In this document: in pieces, positions 12,901 to 24,987 of the stretch
How the letters are laid out: each line of letters begins with the position of its first letter
How positions within the stretch are numbered: position 1 is the stretch's first letter
Assembly: GCA_022497145.1 (NCBI GenBank)
Contig: MU385855.1
Span: forward strand, 186,001 to 250,000
Source: Rostrohypoxylon terebratum
Taxonomy: Eukaryota; Ascomycota; Sordariomycetes; Xylariales; Hypoxylaceae
DNA: 64,000 bases
Reading direction: 5' to 3'
The notes under the pieces: generated by a model
The model's input: the letters and a program-made list of their open reading frames with translations, nothing else
Told to the model about the DNA's origin: nothing
Database searches by the model: none
Translations under genes and position numbers: made by a program

Positions 12901-15900
12901 TATTACTCGATCCAGGGAGGTGGAAAATGAAGAGTCCATGTGCCTGGCATGTCCTCAGTTCCACATGCCTAAGCAAAAGCCACGGCCGGGTAGATGCCAC
13001 GACGGCCCTCTCTATGCTGTGCGATGCGACCGAAGCTCTATTGATTTCCTGTTCACTGGCCATTTCCCATTTCCCATTTCCCCTGGCTAGGAAAACAGGG
13101 AAATTTGGAAATTTTGAGTTGGGGTGGTTGCCCGGCATATTGCGGTACCCGGTGACCGATCTGGCCACGGCTAGATGCTTCTGAACATTGGATTTATCGA
13201 TCATACATAGCTGGCAGCCCTTCAATCTCTTGATGCTTTTCGCAATCGTGCAGGACAGCTGAGTTAACCGTGGAACCGACAATCACTAGGCGCATAACAG
13301 GCCAAGCAGATTAGGGAACGGTGGCGAACACGCTGCCCCTTTTTGGCCTTCACCCACGCATGAGGCGGTCTACGCTTCTTGGTCATCCTTCCCGTCATTG
13401 ACTACTATCGAGCAGGAAATTTCCTATGTATTTGAACACTCTATCAGATATGACACTACATACTTCTTCATTACCTCAATGCCACGACAGCACCCTTTGG
13501 ATCACTATATATCAGTCGAAATCTACGCGTCATGTCAAGCTTCCGGGCTGCGTCATGATTGCGATCGTTTTCCTCCGCTCTATCTGTTGAGGGGGTACAA
13601 GTGTTACGACGGTAAATTTGTGATACTTCTCACCGCTCCATACAAAGTCCCGGGCATCGAGGTCTGTCTTATTCCAAAGAAGCTTATTCTCATACCGGAA
13701 GCCCGGATAGAGGATCAGAGAATCATCAATTCGGGAGCTCAAGCTTTTTACGTGAAATAATTCTATAAAAACTCGCCCATGGAAGGGTTTAGGTTCTCAC
13801 GTAAAGCGGAGGAGTAGTGAAGGCCTCGTAGCAGGTTTCCAGAGCCCTCCTATACAAATGTATGGGAATTATGAGGACGACCTGTTAGTATACCTGAGAC
13901 CTGGTACCATACTTGGGCATACACAGTAGTTTCAGTGCTCTATCCACGTTAACAATAAAGGCTCTATACCTATATATCCGATATCCATTAGCCTGGTATG
14001 TCTGTCTGAGGCTGTGTAACTGGCGATGAATCTCCGAGCACATTGGAACCCCGAAGATGTACCCACAGAGGACAAGTAGACGAGCAGATAACTCAGACGT
14101 AGTAATCATTTACCAGAAAAACTTGACATTGAAATCATTTCAAGTCACAGTACCCAAATTCGATCCGTCTAACCAATCTTGGCAGCGAGGAGGTAGTGTG
14201 TGCTGAGTTCGGTCCTATTACAAAGAATGCGGGATCCGAAGAGTAAGATTTTTGTATGTATTATGACTTTGAGTCTTTGGTTGCTCTATCGGGTTGTATG
14301 CTTGGGTACACTGATGTACCATACAGTGCACGGGTTTCAAATGTTTTTCTAACTCGGATATAGGTGCTTAGCTGGCTTAGCTGATGCTATCGCCAACTCC
14401 CGACGTCAAGGAGTCCATCCCACGCGGGGGTTTTTGACAATTGATCATCATTTTCCAAAGGTTTCTCTCCAGGTATGGGCTAGACTTGAGTATAGAAGCA
14501 AGCTTACAGATTACTGAACACAGATGACTCACAATGGTTGCGATCGTATCCGCATCGAGTGTCAGAATCTTCTACTGAGCTCCCAAGTTCGTCTTCCCCG
14601 CCACTCGTCGAGGAGCGAATCTGATTCCATTCATCGAACCATATCCAACTGTATATTTAGAATATCACCGCATAAACGACTTTCGGAACATAATTTCTAA
14701 TCGAGCTAAGCAATCACCGTCTGACATCGGACCAAGCAAATGCGAATCTGGTAGGCAGCCGAATTCCCGACGAATGCATAGGCTAAGCATCTTATTCTAG
14801 AAGGAATCCCTCGAAGCAGACCCGCGCATGAAAGTCAGCGCGCCACGCGGAGCTCAGCCTTACACCATGCAGCATTGACGGCGGAATAGAGCCGTTCTTG
14901 TCTTCCCCAGCGGCTGGGAGGCAGACAGCCGGTAGAGCTTCTGAGTCGTCCGGGGTCCAACGTCGCTGGGGCTTATGTCTCCTTACCTACCTATTGACCT
15001 TCCGTACCTATATATCAGCCGCAAAGCTCGGCTTGCCAAGCCGACGCTCACTTGCCTAATTTTACGGCTTATGTAGGTCCCAGTATAAAGGCGTTGTATA
15101 GGGCATGTGCGACTGAGGGTTCGTCATACTTACTAGGAGGAGCTGTCACGTCTAAGCCCTCCCGTCTTACGTTGTCCTGTCAAAGGCTGGCTCCGAGCTC
15201 CCCTATTGGAGGGGGGACAGCGGGATACAAGACGAACCAAAGCCACGCCGACGAAGTCCCGACGCAGATAGGTACTAGGTAGGTAGGTAGGGAACTGCTG
15301 TCAAACACCACCACCACCACCACTCGCTGCCCTACGTCGTTTTCTGTCAGAAGCAGCCATCGCGAGGTGCGCGCCGCGGGTACTACTGGATGGGATCAGC
15401 TATCGACGCGCCACTTACGCCTGCAACGCCCGCAGTACGTCGGAGCTCCATACGTCGATTGATTGGGTCGTCTTCTAGGTGGGGAGCTGATGGAGCTCGC
15501 TCGCAGGCTCGGTTCCGGTACCAGGGATTCCCGTCCTGTCGTCAGCACGAACGAAGGATCTGAAAACGCCAACAAGCCAAAGGCCCCCCCGTTTTTTTCG
15601 CTGCGCAACCCCAATTGGCCCCCTCGGTCCCATCTACATAGTAGTATGTAGGAGGTAGGTATGGAGGTATCTTGTATCGCCCCAATAGCGGGTATATATT
15701 ACCTACCCAGGCTGCCCAGGTACTTCGTAATAAGGGCGTAAAGTCGTCGATCGCTCACCCTAATCCAACGTTACTCAGCTTCGCCTCCGTCGTGCGATCT
15801 GGAGAGGTGAGATCGCTGTTTCTGACTTACTAATCGCTCCTACATAGGTAGGTAGGTAGCTAGGCGCATTGCGTGTTTTGTGGCTCTCGCGCGCGAATGC

Positions 15901-18900
15901 CACGTTGAGAGCGATGAGGCGATCTTCGGCTTCGGCGCCTTGTCATGGTGATTCCTTCATACCTACCTAGTATTGCTATTCGCATGAATTAGTCCAAGAA
16001 TTAAGGCCTGTTTTTTAACACATAACCTCGAGTTTGCTTTTCCTGGTAATTCTAGAAGAATGACGCGAGAAGTAAATTCCGTATGACAGGATCCGAAGCC
16101 GCTAGGCTTTTTTCTTGAAAGACACGATTGAATGCTCCCTGATTCAGTAAAATTGAGAGTCATCTCATACTATATACGTAGACTGCAGTTAGACTCATAA
16201 TTCACAAGCGGTTTATACTGCGAGACCTAGCCTAGGTAGTCTCGTAGGTATCCCATGACATATTCTTCTTGGTTAATTGAGGATAGGCAGAGATATATTG
16301 ACTAGGTACACATAGTAGGTAGCCTCTTAAATCCAAAATAAACCAATATAGGGGGTAATATCATTGAAAAAATCACATTTAATAGTTCTAGTGTATAGGA
16401 GAAAAGGCATCATACCCCTTGGAAGCTGCCATGTTATGTTCACTTGATAATATGTTACAATTGAGTGATATTATGATACCTACTCCATCGCAGGCACCTA
16501 CTAGGTATCATGCAGAGAAACATTCTCATAAGAAAGGGGAAGCAACAGGCACCATGCCTTCCCTTCACTGACCAGAGAGCTATTTGATTTGAGTTTGGAA
16601 TATCTGGTGTCAAACCTTACACTCAGATATTACCTCAATTAAGATCATTTCACTTCATGTACTGAGGAGGTTTCCGTTCAGCTGAATTTAGTTTGTATTG
16701 ATACTGAAAGGTACAACATAGAGTGGCCATATCATGGGAGACGTAATTGCCTCATATTCATTCTCATATAACCTTAAATCACCTGCGTAATAATTGACTT
16801 TTGATTATAAAAGTATGTTGGTTGAGATAGGATAATTTGCTCATAGATGACTGTGTTTCTCTTGTGATACTAACCGATATAAAAGCAGTCATGCCGCTCA
16901 CAAACCATTTCCAGAGAACTAGAACCAAACCAGCTTCTCATTTTTAAACAGCCATTTCACAACGTGGATCATACATGCGAAGTCTTCGCTACATTATCGC
17001 TCAGGGAGCTCTAAACTAGCTTTCGCCGCCTGCTTCCAGGAGAAGTGTGCCGACTTATGAACAAGCCAAGCTATCTATCTCAATCTACAAGAATGTGCCA
17101 CATACTACCGACAATGATGACAGTGCCGAGATGGTCAACATCAAGATCAGATAAATCTTAAGTCCGAGATACTAAGTTCCCCGGATCATTCCTCTAGATG
17201 ACATAAAACCTATTATGCATGCTCGAGATGATGTATGCACGAGATGCTTCACCACACCACATGATGTCGAAATGGAACTTTCCACACACCATGTGTGTCT
17301 CTGTTGGGTCCCCAACCAGAAGCAAGACGTTCGCAACGAGCCAAGTGCGGCCGGGATCATGGACGGCCGTTGAGAGCACAAGCTACATAGCAGGAGCCAT
17401 TGTGCACCGTGGTCATCGGGTGGCCTACAACACCAACACCGATTTGTACTGAACGGACAGTACACCAATATTCCATGTTCCGAGCCGAGACGCTCTGTTG
17501 ACAAGCTGAAACGTCTAGCGAGTAGCTCGACAAGCTCGGCCATGATAACCGCTCGCGTTCGAACGGACTGCATCATTGTCGAGCCAACTAAGAACCATGG
17601 AAAAGGGCCGGCATTCTGCGTGGGTGATGACCGCTTCAGAGGACCCAGCGAGAATTATACCTCGGCGTCGACGGAGGGACTGGATGTCGGCAGATATATC
17701 GACTGTGACGGATCTCTTAGCTAATATCGCGTGTAGGACGGGCATGGCACCAGCACTAGGATGAACTTAGATCCCGAAGGTGGTGTCGGTGGCGCATTTG
17801 TACAAGCTCCTAGAGGGAGCAGACTGCTATGGAAGACGTAGACCCCAAGCCGGACGAGTTGTAGTGCAGGGAGACAATGACGAATGGGTTTCTAATGAGA
17901 TGGAGAAACCGGTCAGTCATCGGATAAATCGTCAAGACATCATGCCTAAGCTTGGGTATAAATACGAAATCGGACACCGTCGTTTTTGTATCATCGCTAC
18001 CGTCACTACAATGTATCGAGCGCGGTCCATGGCACGCACAAGAGATACCGCCCTAGGCGAATCGCACACCGACCAGCACACATTTCTACTAAGTCATACG
18101 GTGTCTCGCTATCGTATGTTTCAGTCATCTATGCCGCAGGTAGACGCTGTCCAGAACCGACCGGAGAGCCCTAGGTCCGGCCCGGTGATCTTGCGTGGTC
18201 TCAGCTTAGACGCTGCTTTCAACGGCGGAGATGACACCCCGATGTTGCTCTGAGACTAGGCAAATCCCCCTAAGCTGGAACAATATACCGGGACTGTAAT
18301 CTGTGGCCTGGTGGAGAGAGAGTGCGCGACCACTTCCACTGACGCAAGTAGTAATAACGAGTTCGACTGTCACGACTGTGGGAGTGGACTACCTACACAT
18401 AGCAGACCACCTACACTTAGCTGACTACTCATACAAATGTTCGCATAGCTAGACATATGTAGCTTAACTTAGAAAAAACAAAAACGATTTGCTTTCTCTA
18501 TTTTTGACGTTCGAGTGCCTCACAATATCGACGGAGTTTGGGCATTTGAAGTCATAGTTCAGATCTCGAGTGAGAGAGGGAGGACTGGGGAATCAGCTAT
18601 TCATTTGAACAGGACGCTCTTGGTGATCGGTGTATTTAGTATAGAGTATTCCCTGACACAAGATTGGATTAAGTTCGAATAGGAAGATGTCGGATAGCAG
18701 AGACTGGTCGTGGCTGTGATGGATGTGAATAAAGTTAAATCACCCGTATATCCCGCGACCACAAAGGATTTTGCGTGATATAACCACGTGGAAACGGGCA
18801 AAGATAGGTAAAGCTTGCTCACAAGTTGCTACCCCTATACTACCAGGCTATTGTACGTGTAATAGGATCCCATGGATCTGATCTGTTCCATGTAATCGTG

Positions 18901-19834
18901 CCAGGCTCGGGGCGAGCTCGATCGCCCTCTACCATGACGATCTAAAGTCGGGGCGACGATCGGTAGGACCTTTGGATAGTATAACCTCTCGACTTGGAAT
19001 CCCACACGAACTCCGTGGTTTGGCCGAGAGAGCGTAGTATAAACAGGGGAAAATATGGGTGGGTATGTATACAGTTACTTACCATACTGTCTTGTCCTTA
19101 CGCTCTATCCCTCACTCATCTTTATTGAAAATCTGGAGGCGCCAAAAACCTGTTTTCGGGCTTTCGACATGTCCATCCCAGTTTTCCATAAACCGCCGAC
19201 ATCGTCCTAACTAGGCTAGTTCACGCCTATCACCTGAACAATGTCAGCCACATTCGTTATCGCGAACACCTCAAGCACAGAGTACGGCACATATCAAACT
19301 TAGGATCAAGGAGTTAAGGAGTCAAGGAGTCGAGGCAAGTGGCGAGCTGTATATGCAATATTTATATCAACCTCGATTCACGTATGTGACATGGCCATAT
19401 CAGGTAATCTCCCTCCCCTATCAGGGGTTGAGCAGTTCCAGCCCTGGGCAGCGCTCTCTGCTTTCTTTTCTGTATCCCCCTTCTGTTCTCGAAAGTAAAC
19501 GCGAAGCCCTGATCGAAAACAAAGTAAACCTCCGTCCCATCCTCCGCGCCGCTGATATGAACAATGCGAAAGAACTTTCTCTTGAGGTATCATGTAATAA
19601 GTTTCACCTGACCCAATGCCAATAATTTGTCGTAGCCCAAAGCAAGTAATTCGGCAAAAAAAAAAAGCACGCAAAAAAAGGTTTGCTGTTTCCCTTCCCT
19701 AACCGTGAACTCCCCGTTCCATGTTCTTGAGTGCTAAAATTCGTGCTTTTTTTCGATGTTCGTGAGCTACGTATAGACAACAGTAGTAGCACACGAAACC
19801 CGATGTTCCCGTATCTATTGATTCCATGATTGGT
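9953..19834. other. Right part of the 17-kb gene-poor region
   Basis: No supportable gene. The longest frames (13398-13760 plus, 12869-13282 minus, 17172-17576 minus, 17780-18253 plus) overlap frames on the other strand and show no family signature. CCTAGGT-type words recur (10011-10025, 10841-10866, 12883-12896, 15269-15290, 16221-16245). The final 1.6 kb before 19835 is the 3' side of the SSH4-like gene. A genuine small or fast-evolving gene could still be hidden here. Confidence 0.5.
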
Positions 19835-21420
19835 TTAACTGCCATTGTGTCTAGGCATGGCACTGTCGCTGCGACTCCTGTCCCTACCAGCGCCTTGTCG
19901 AACAGCATCACTATAGCTGGGAATCGGTGGATTACTCGGTCTTAGGGTAGCTGCGGATGCCCCACGACTCCGTCCTGTCCTTATCAAAGGGACTCGATCG
20001 CTATCGGAACCGCTACTAGAGCCATCTTCATCTGAGTGTTCTGGGCTAGTATATTCGGGTGGGGGATGCGAGGCTTCGTGGAGACCTAGCCCGACAACAT
20101 CAATGACGTGGTCCCCACGAGGACCTACGTCATTGCCGCTGTTGCTTGCCTCACCTAATTCATCCGGAGGAACCAGCTGTGCAAGGGAAATATCAGTAGG
20201 ACTCCTTTGCGGCCCTGGACTCGTAGGCGGAAGTACTCTGAAGTTGCCACTCCTCGTCCGCCCATGGCCTGGCTCTAAACCTGGACCATTGTATCTCTGT
20301 ACAGATTGAGAGTAGCCGTGACCCCTAACCGGCGAACCCGAGTACTCATCTTTCCGACGCCCGGTCTCGAGTAAGATGCTTCCTTGTTCGCTCCCGTACG
20401 GTGGCGGCGGTGCCAGACTGCCGGTTATCGGGGCTAGACCCCATTTCTTTACGTTTGCTTCAATGAAAACGAAACCGGCCTGACCAAGGTTGACGTGTAC
20501 GGTACATGGTCCGTTCGCGCCGATAGATGGGAAAAAGTTTTGCGACTTCAACCCATGAACTACGTCATCGAGTCGCTTGCCGTTGCGGGTGAAGAAAATC
20601 GTCCCTGTCCTAGGTCGGTAACCAACCCCGATAACGTCGCCCTGTACGTATTGTGGTCCGTAAGGTGTCGCGTTAAAAGGCTGGTTATATCGTCGAGCGC
20701 CAATAGATGTATAAGCAATAGAGTATTTGTGAAACCCTGAAATAGCAAGAAGTTAGCCGAATATGTGTGGATCCAAGAACAGATGGACTCTCATACCTGG
20801 AAGTCGGAACAGCGGATAAGGCTTGGTGCTCATGCCGATGCTCAACAACGTGGTTTCGGGTTTGTCGTATATTTTAGCCTCCCAATAGTAAACTTCGTTT
20901 TGTTTTGGAACGGGTAAATTGCTCATTACGGTGCATTCGGAGTCGAAGAATTCGATCTCGGTCCTCCCCTCTACAAAGCAATTTGCGATTTCTAACTCGG
21001 GTTCGAATTCCCACGCTGAAACTCCTTTCTCTTGTATGGCTAGGTATTGTGATAAGGAAATGTCCGTCTGGACGGACTCGGGCGGGTTGGCTTGGATAAA
21101 TGCTGCGAAATTGTTAGCACATCGTGCTTGACGATAAGGTTCGCCGCATACGATGCTGGCGTGTGATGAGTTCAATCAATACCTTTAGCTCTGAGGTATT
21201 CTGTCCTTTGCATGTCATCCATAGACTCCAGAGCGTCGGCCTCCTCCCTCGCGAATGCTTGTTCGTCGTCATATTCGCCAGGCCGACCGATCCGGTCGAG
21301 GAAGATGCGACCGGAGGTTGTGTATCGAAAGAAGTAGACGACAAGGAAAATGAGAGCTATGAGAATAGCGGAACCGAAGGATGATAAAATTCCGATCAGG
21401 ATACCATCGAGGCTCGCCAT
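19835..21420 (-). CDS. SSH4: Ssh4-like SPRY-domain endosomal/vacuolar ubiquitin-ligase adaptor
   Basis: In yeast, Ssh4 is an endosomal/vacuolar membrane adaptor that directs membrane proteins to the Rsp5 ubiquitin ligase. The 481-residue model has three exons: 21183-21420, 20797-21102 and 19835-20736. An N-terminal transmembrane helix spans about residues 8-31. A SPRY domain follows at about 110-270, containing YYWEAKIYDKP and GDVIGVGYRPRTGTIFFTRN. A long polar, disordered tail carries two PPxY motifs, PPPY and PPEY, the expected docking sites for the WW domains of Rsp5-type ligases. Both introns have a CTAAC branch site and join SPRY strands without a gap. Localisation and partner are inferred from the family. 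Confidence 0.93.
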
Positions 21421-22870
21421 GTTGGAAGTGATTTTCCGGTCGGTGCGGACGGGAACGAGGCGATATATATTTTAGACCGGGGGACGTCTCCGTCACCGTA
21501 GAATCTCAGTCATTCGGATGTGGGTTGGGTCGAGGATAATGTACCTCGATACAGTGGCTTAAAACGAAGGAAAACAGAAGGGAGCGAGATTATGGTATGC
21601 GACAGTTTCTAAGACAAGAAGACAATAGATTCGATAGGAGGGGTTTTCGGTCGTTATTTGAAAAAAGGGTGTAATGGCGAAATGGCGAAATAGAGGAATA
21701 GTGAAAGGTGAAGGGCGAAAGGGTTGCTGAGGTTTGGTCGATTGGAGAGGGATATTGGTCCTTGGCTAGTCCTGGAGGGATGTCGGGTGTCAAGTGTCGT
21801 GTGTCGTCGTACTACTGTCCACCCTAGCTAGCTGCTATTGATACAACCTCTCTTCTTGCCCGGTGCACCGCGCACGCACACTGGTCGCAAGATATCCTTG
21901 GGACCTTGGGACTTAGGGATCTAGTAGTTGTAGGGACTTAAGGAACCTAAGCCTTTAAGGAACCTACAGGCTACTAGGTATGCGTAGGTACCTAGTTCTG
22001 ATTTCTGGTTCCGGTCTAGTCGATAAAACGCCTTAGGTCGCTATTGGTATGGGACTATTCAATTTGCTCGTCCGTCTCAGCTCGACGGATCAATTGAATA
22101 CCTAGAGAAGTGAACCTTCAACCTTGGCCCTTGGGGGATGTAGTTGGAGGGAAGAAAGCAAAGGGGAGAAAAGGAAAACCAAATGCCTGCCTTGCAGGTT
22201 TGTCGCGTATCACACCAAAAAAAGCTAAAAAGCTAAAAAGCTAAAAAGTCAGAGGAATGGGAAAGAATAAGAATGGTTTGAACGGTCGAGGGAAACGGGA
22301 AGAAGGAATGAATCGAATCAAATTCAGCTCTGGTTTAGGTGATTTAGGGTCATTTAGGTTGGTCTACACTAGGTTGGCACCTGGCACCTGGGTTATCTTG
22401 GAGACTTGGGCTACTTTTGGCTACTGCGCCAGGTAACAGCAATCCACAATCTGTAATGCAAAGTTAGGTGTACAAAGTTGTATGCTGTAATGTACAAGTA
22501 CATGCGACGCAGCGACGCAATTGGATTTTTCACCGCTGCTGGAGCCTATCCCATTCCCTAGCGCCGTACCTAGAACTTGTGACAACCTAAAAAGGATAGG
22601 ACCGTCGCGGGATAACAGTGGGCACGCAGGCACGTACAGCGGGGGCTGGAACACCTGGATTGGTACCTACTATGATAGGTACGAGGCAAGGACTGGTTTG
22701 ATAGGTAATAGGTATTACATGGTATTAGGTAAGGATTGCGTTCCAAGTCCGTCCCTGTTTAAGCCTGTTAGTCCTTCTGACGTAATTTTGCCCTACGGCA
22801 CTAACAATCGGAACGTGGCGGAACCCTTAAGCTGGCAGCTGGAAAGGGTTGTTTCCACCGACCCTATGAA
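21421..22870. other. Promoter side of SSH4-like gene and intergenic DNA
   Basis: No gene seen. The minus-strand frame at 21590-21793 is pyrimidine-rich upstream sequence with no domain. CCTAGG-like words occur at 21972-21996. Confidence 0.5.
22219..22248. repeat. 8-bp tandem repeat (AAAAAGCT), 3.75 copies
   Basis: Three complete AAAAAGCT units plus six bases of a fourth, intergenic. Confidence 0.85.
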
Positions 22871-23988
22871 GTACAAATCGGGTCTAGGAAGTGTCCGGAC
22901 AGCTAAAAATAGTTAGTATAATAAAAATAATTTATTAAAAAATTAAATAACTTTACAACCACGTATCGGATAAGCTTCGGGTTTGTTTTATTAAATTAAT
23001 TAAATTTTATTTTATTTAAAATAACCTTTTATAAATGAAATTTAATTATTTTATATTATATAAATATTTTTAATTTTTTAATATTTTTTTTAATATTTTT
23101 GTTACGAACCCGTCTACTACTTTTGTCTAACTGACTTCGTAGAGCGGATACGTACCCTGGGGTACTTGGTTTTAAGGTAACAATACTGTAGGGTTGACGA
23201 TTCTGTTCGTAAAAGAGATTTCATGGGACTCTATATTCAAGTGCAGTCTGAATACTTAGATTGAAAGCTAGAGAACTAAAAACTAAATACAGTAGGAAAT
23301 TTCCATTCTTCTTATACTAAATCCTCATGTCCATAAAGTTGGTGAGTTGTGATTGTCCTTGTGAGTTGATCTTAACTTATTGAGTCGAACTCGATCTATT
23401 GGGTTGAGTTCGATTCGTTGAATCGAACTTGATTCAATGAGAGACTACAATGGCTAGTTCACATGGCATGGCACTTCACATGCCATAGCAAGCGATGACG
23501 TCTTCTGATTACATCACAATGTGAGATAATGATTAGATAGCTGAGAGATCTCATAGATCTCATCTCGAGAGAGAAGACCTTTTCGTCTTCTCTTCTCTCT
23601 CAAGAAACAATCATTCAATCCATCAAGAATCAATCCATAAGGTCTCCTAACATTCAACGCCAAGACTTTGACTAGGTCACGTGACCTTCGGGTGATGTTT
23701 TGTCCGTTCTGATATGGGGAAGTTGTAACACTATTAATGTTTTAAAATATATTAAAATTTTTAAAATTTTTTATTATTTTCGAAATACTTATATAATATA
23801 AAATAATAACTTTTAATTTATAAAAAATATATATATATTTTAAATAAAGTAAAATTCAATTAATTTAATAAAACAAACCCGAAGTTTATCCGATACGTGG
23901 TTGTAAAGTTATTTAATTTTTATGTAAATTATTTTTACTGTACTAACTATTTTCAGCTGTCCGGACACTTCCTAGACCCGATTTGTAC
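22871..23988. mobile_element. Terminal-inverted-repeat DNA element, non-autonomous
   Basis: The two ends are inverted copies of each other. The outer 40 bases (GTACAAATCGGGTCTAGGAA inwards, through GTGTCCGGACAGCT) are nearly identical. The match continues, with point differences, through a very AT-rich arm of roughly 200 bp or more on each side. If the flanking TA pairs at 22872-22873 and 23986-23987 are target duplications, the body is 22874-23985, as for Tc1/mariner-type elements. No transposase frame exists inside. Differences between the arms are mostly transitions (about seven transitions against two transversions in the outer 130 bp), which fits repeat-induced point mutation. Family assignment is tentative. 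Confidence 0.8.
23100..23730. mobile_element. Probable solo LTR nested inside the inverted-repeat element
   Basis: This 631-bp block separates the two arms and differs from them in composition: it is far less AT-rich. It begins TGTTACGAACCC and ends GAAGTTGTAACA, so it has the TG...CA termini of an LTR with a six-base TGTTAC/GTAACA inverted end. A run of short palindromic GAATCGAACTTGATTC-like words lies near 23380-23440. No retrotransposon coding sequence or second LTR is present. The flanking pentamers (atttt and ctatt) do not form a clean target duplication. It could instead be the element's original internal sequence, but the sharp composition change favours a nested insertion. Confidence 0.6.
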
Positions 23989-24987
23989 ATATCATCCAAC
24001 AATCATTAATGGCTTCTGTGGCTTTCGTCCAGCTCAACCCTGACCATACTTAATCCGGCTAGTTCGGCTAGTCGTGCCTGCCTGCCCCGCTGACACTTTT
24101 GCGGTTCTCGTTCGACGTTGAAGATCCCACCTCCTGGAAACGACCTTGGATCATTGGATCACTTTCCCTTGTATCATCGTCACCTGGTTTATGCTGTATT
24201 CTCTCCTCAATAATTGACTTTATTATTACTATTCAACGAGCCCTATTTAGGCACACAATATTATGTCCTAGCACACAAACTCGACATCACAGCGTATATC
24301 AAATATTAGATTCAAACTGAATTGAGCAAACTATTAGGTCACATAGCTGTGCAAAGCCCGTCCAATCGTGTAAATGCCATGAACACAGATAAGCGCGGAT
24401 CCACATCAGGGGCCCTGTATCAGCAAGCGCATTCGTCTCGAAGCGTTGTCTCTACGCGCCTTTCCGGTCTCGAATATTATTATGATATTATGCGTGCCTA
24501 GACACGTTAAGGACTTACACACTGTGACCTCCAGGGCTCCGTTTATAGGAGAGCTTTTAATACGCGAATGGTTAAGCTGAAACTGCTATTTCTTCCAGAA
24601 TCAAATATTCAAGTGATGGGCGTGATCAGACAGAAAAGCAAGAGCATGTCAATTACTATCCCCTATTCTAGGGCACCTTATTCAGAGAATCTTGATTATT
24701 AACTACCCATGTTCCAGATAGCAAATGGAGAGATCCCAACGCCTAGTAAGTTCCAGGGTATACTTTTTGCAGTCCTCGATGGCCTAATCGGCGTCCGAAT
24801 GGCCTGAAAATCTATCCTCTTTTGTAATATCATCCGTATCTGCCAATCCAAGCTCCTTATGAAAAAGCTATGACCAGTTGCTATGCAGCGAGGCAAGCTT
24901 CTGGCCGATTTTGTTACTTAGGTCACGGTTAAAACGTTGCATTGTGGTCCGTAGCAATACTAGCCGATGAAGGGAATTCCCGCGTAA
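23989..24987. other. Intergenic DNA between the mobile element and SHG1
   Basis: No gene seen. Open frames at 24099-24320 (plus) and 24699-24896 (minus) lack any recognisable domain. The part next to 24988 is the 3' side of the SHG1 gene. Confidence 0.5.

Noticed and set aside
12869..13760. 137-codon minus and 120-codon plus frames in the desert
   Set aside because: No family pattern, and overlapping frames on the opposite strand; chance ORFs are expected in 17 kb.
21000..21014. GGTTCGAATTCC, a tRNA B-box-like word
   Set aside because: It lies inside the SPRY-coding exon of the SSH4-like gene and has no A box or cloverleaf.
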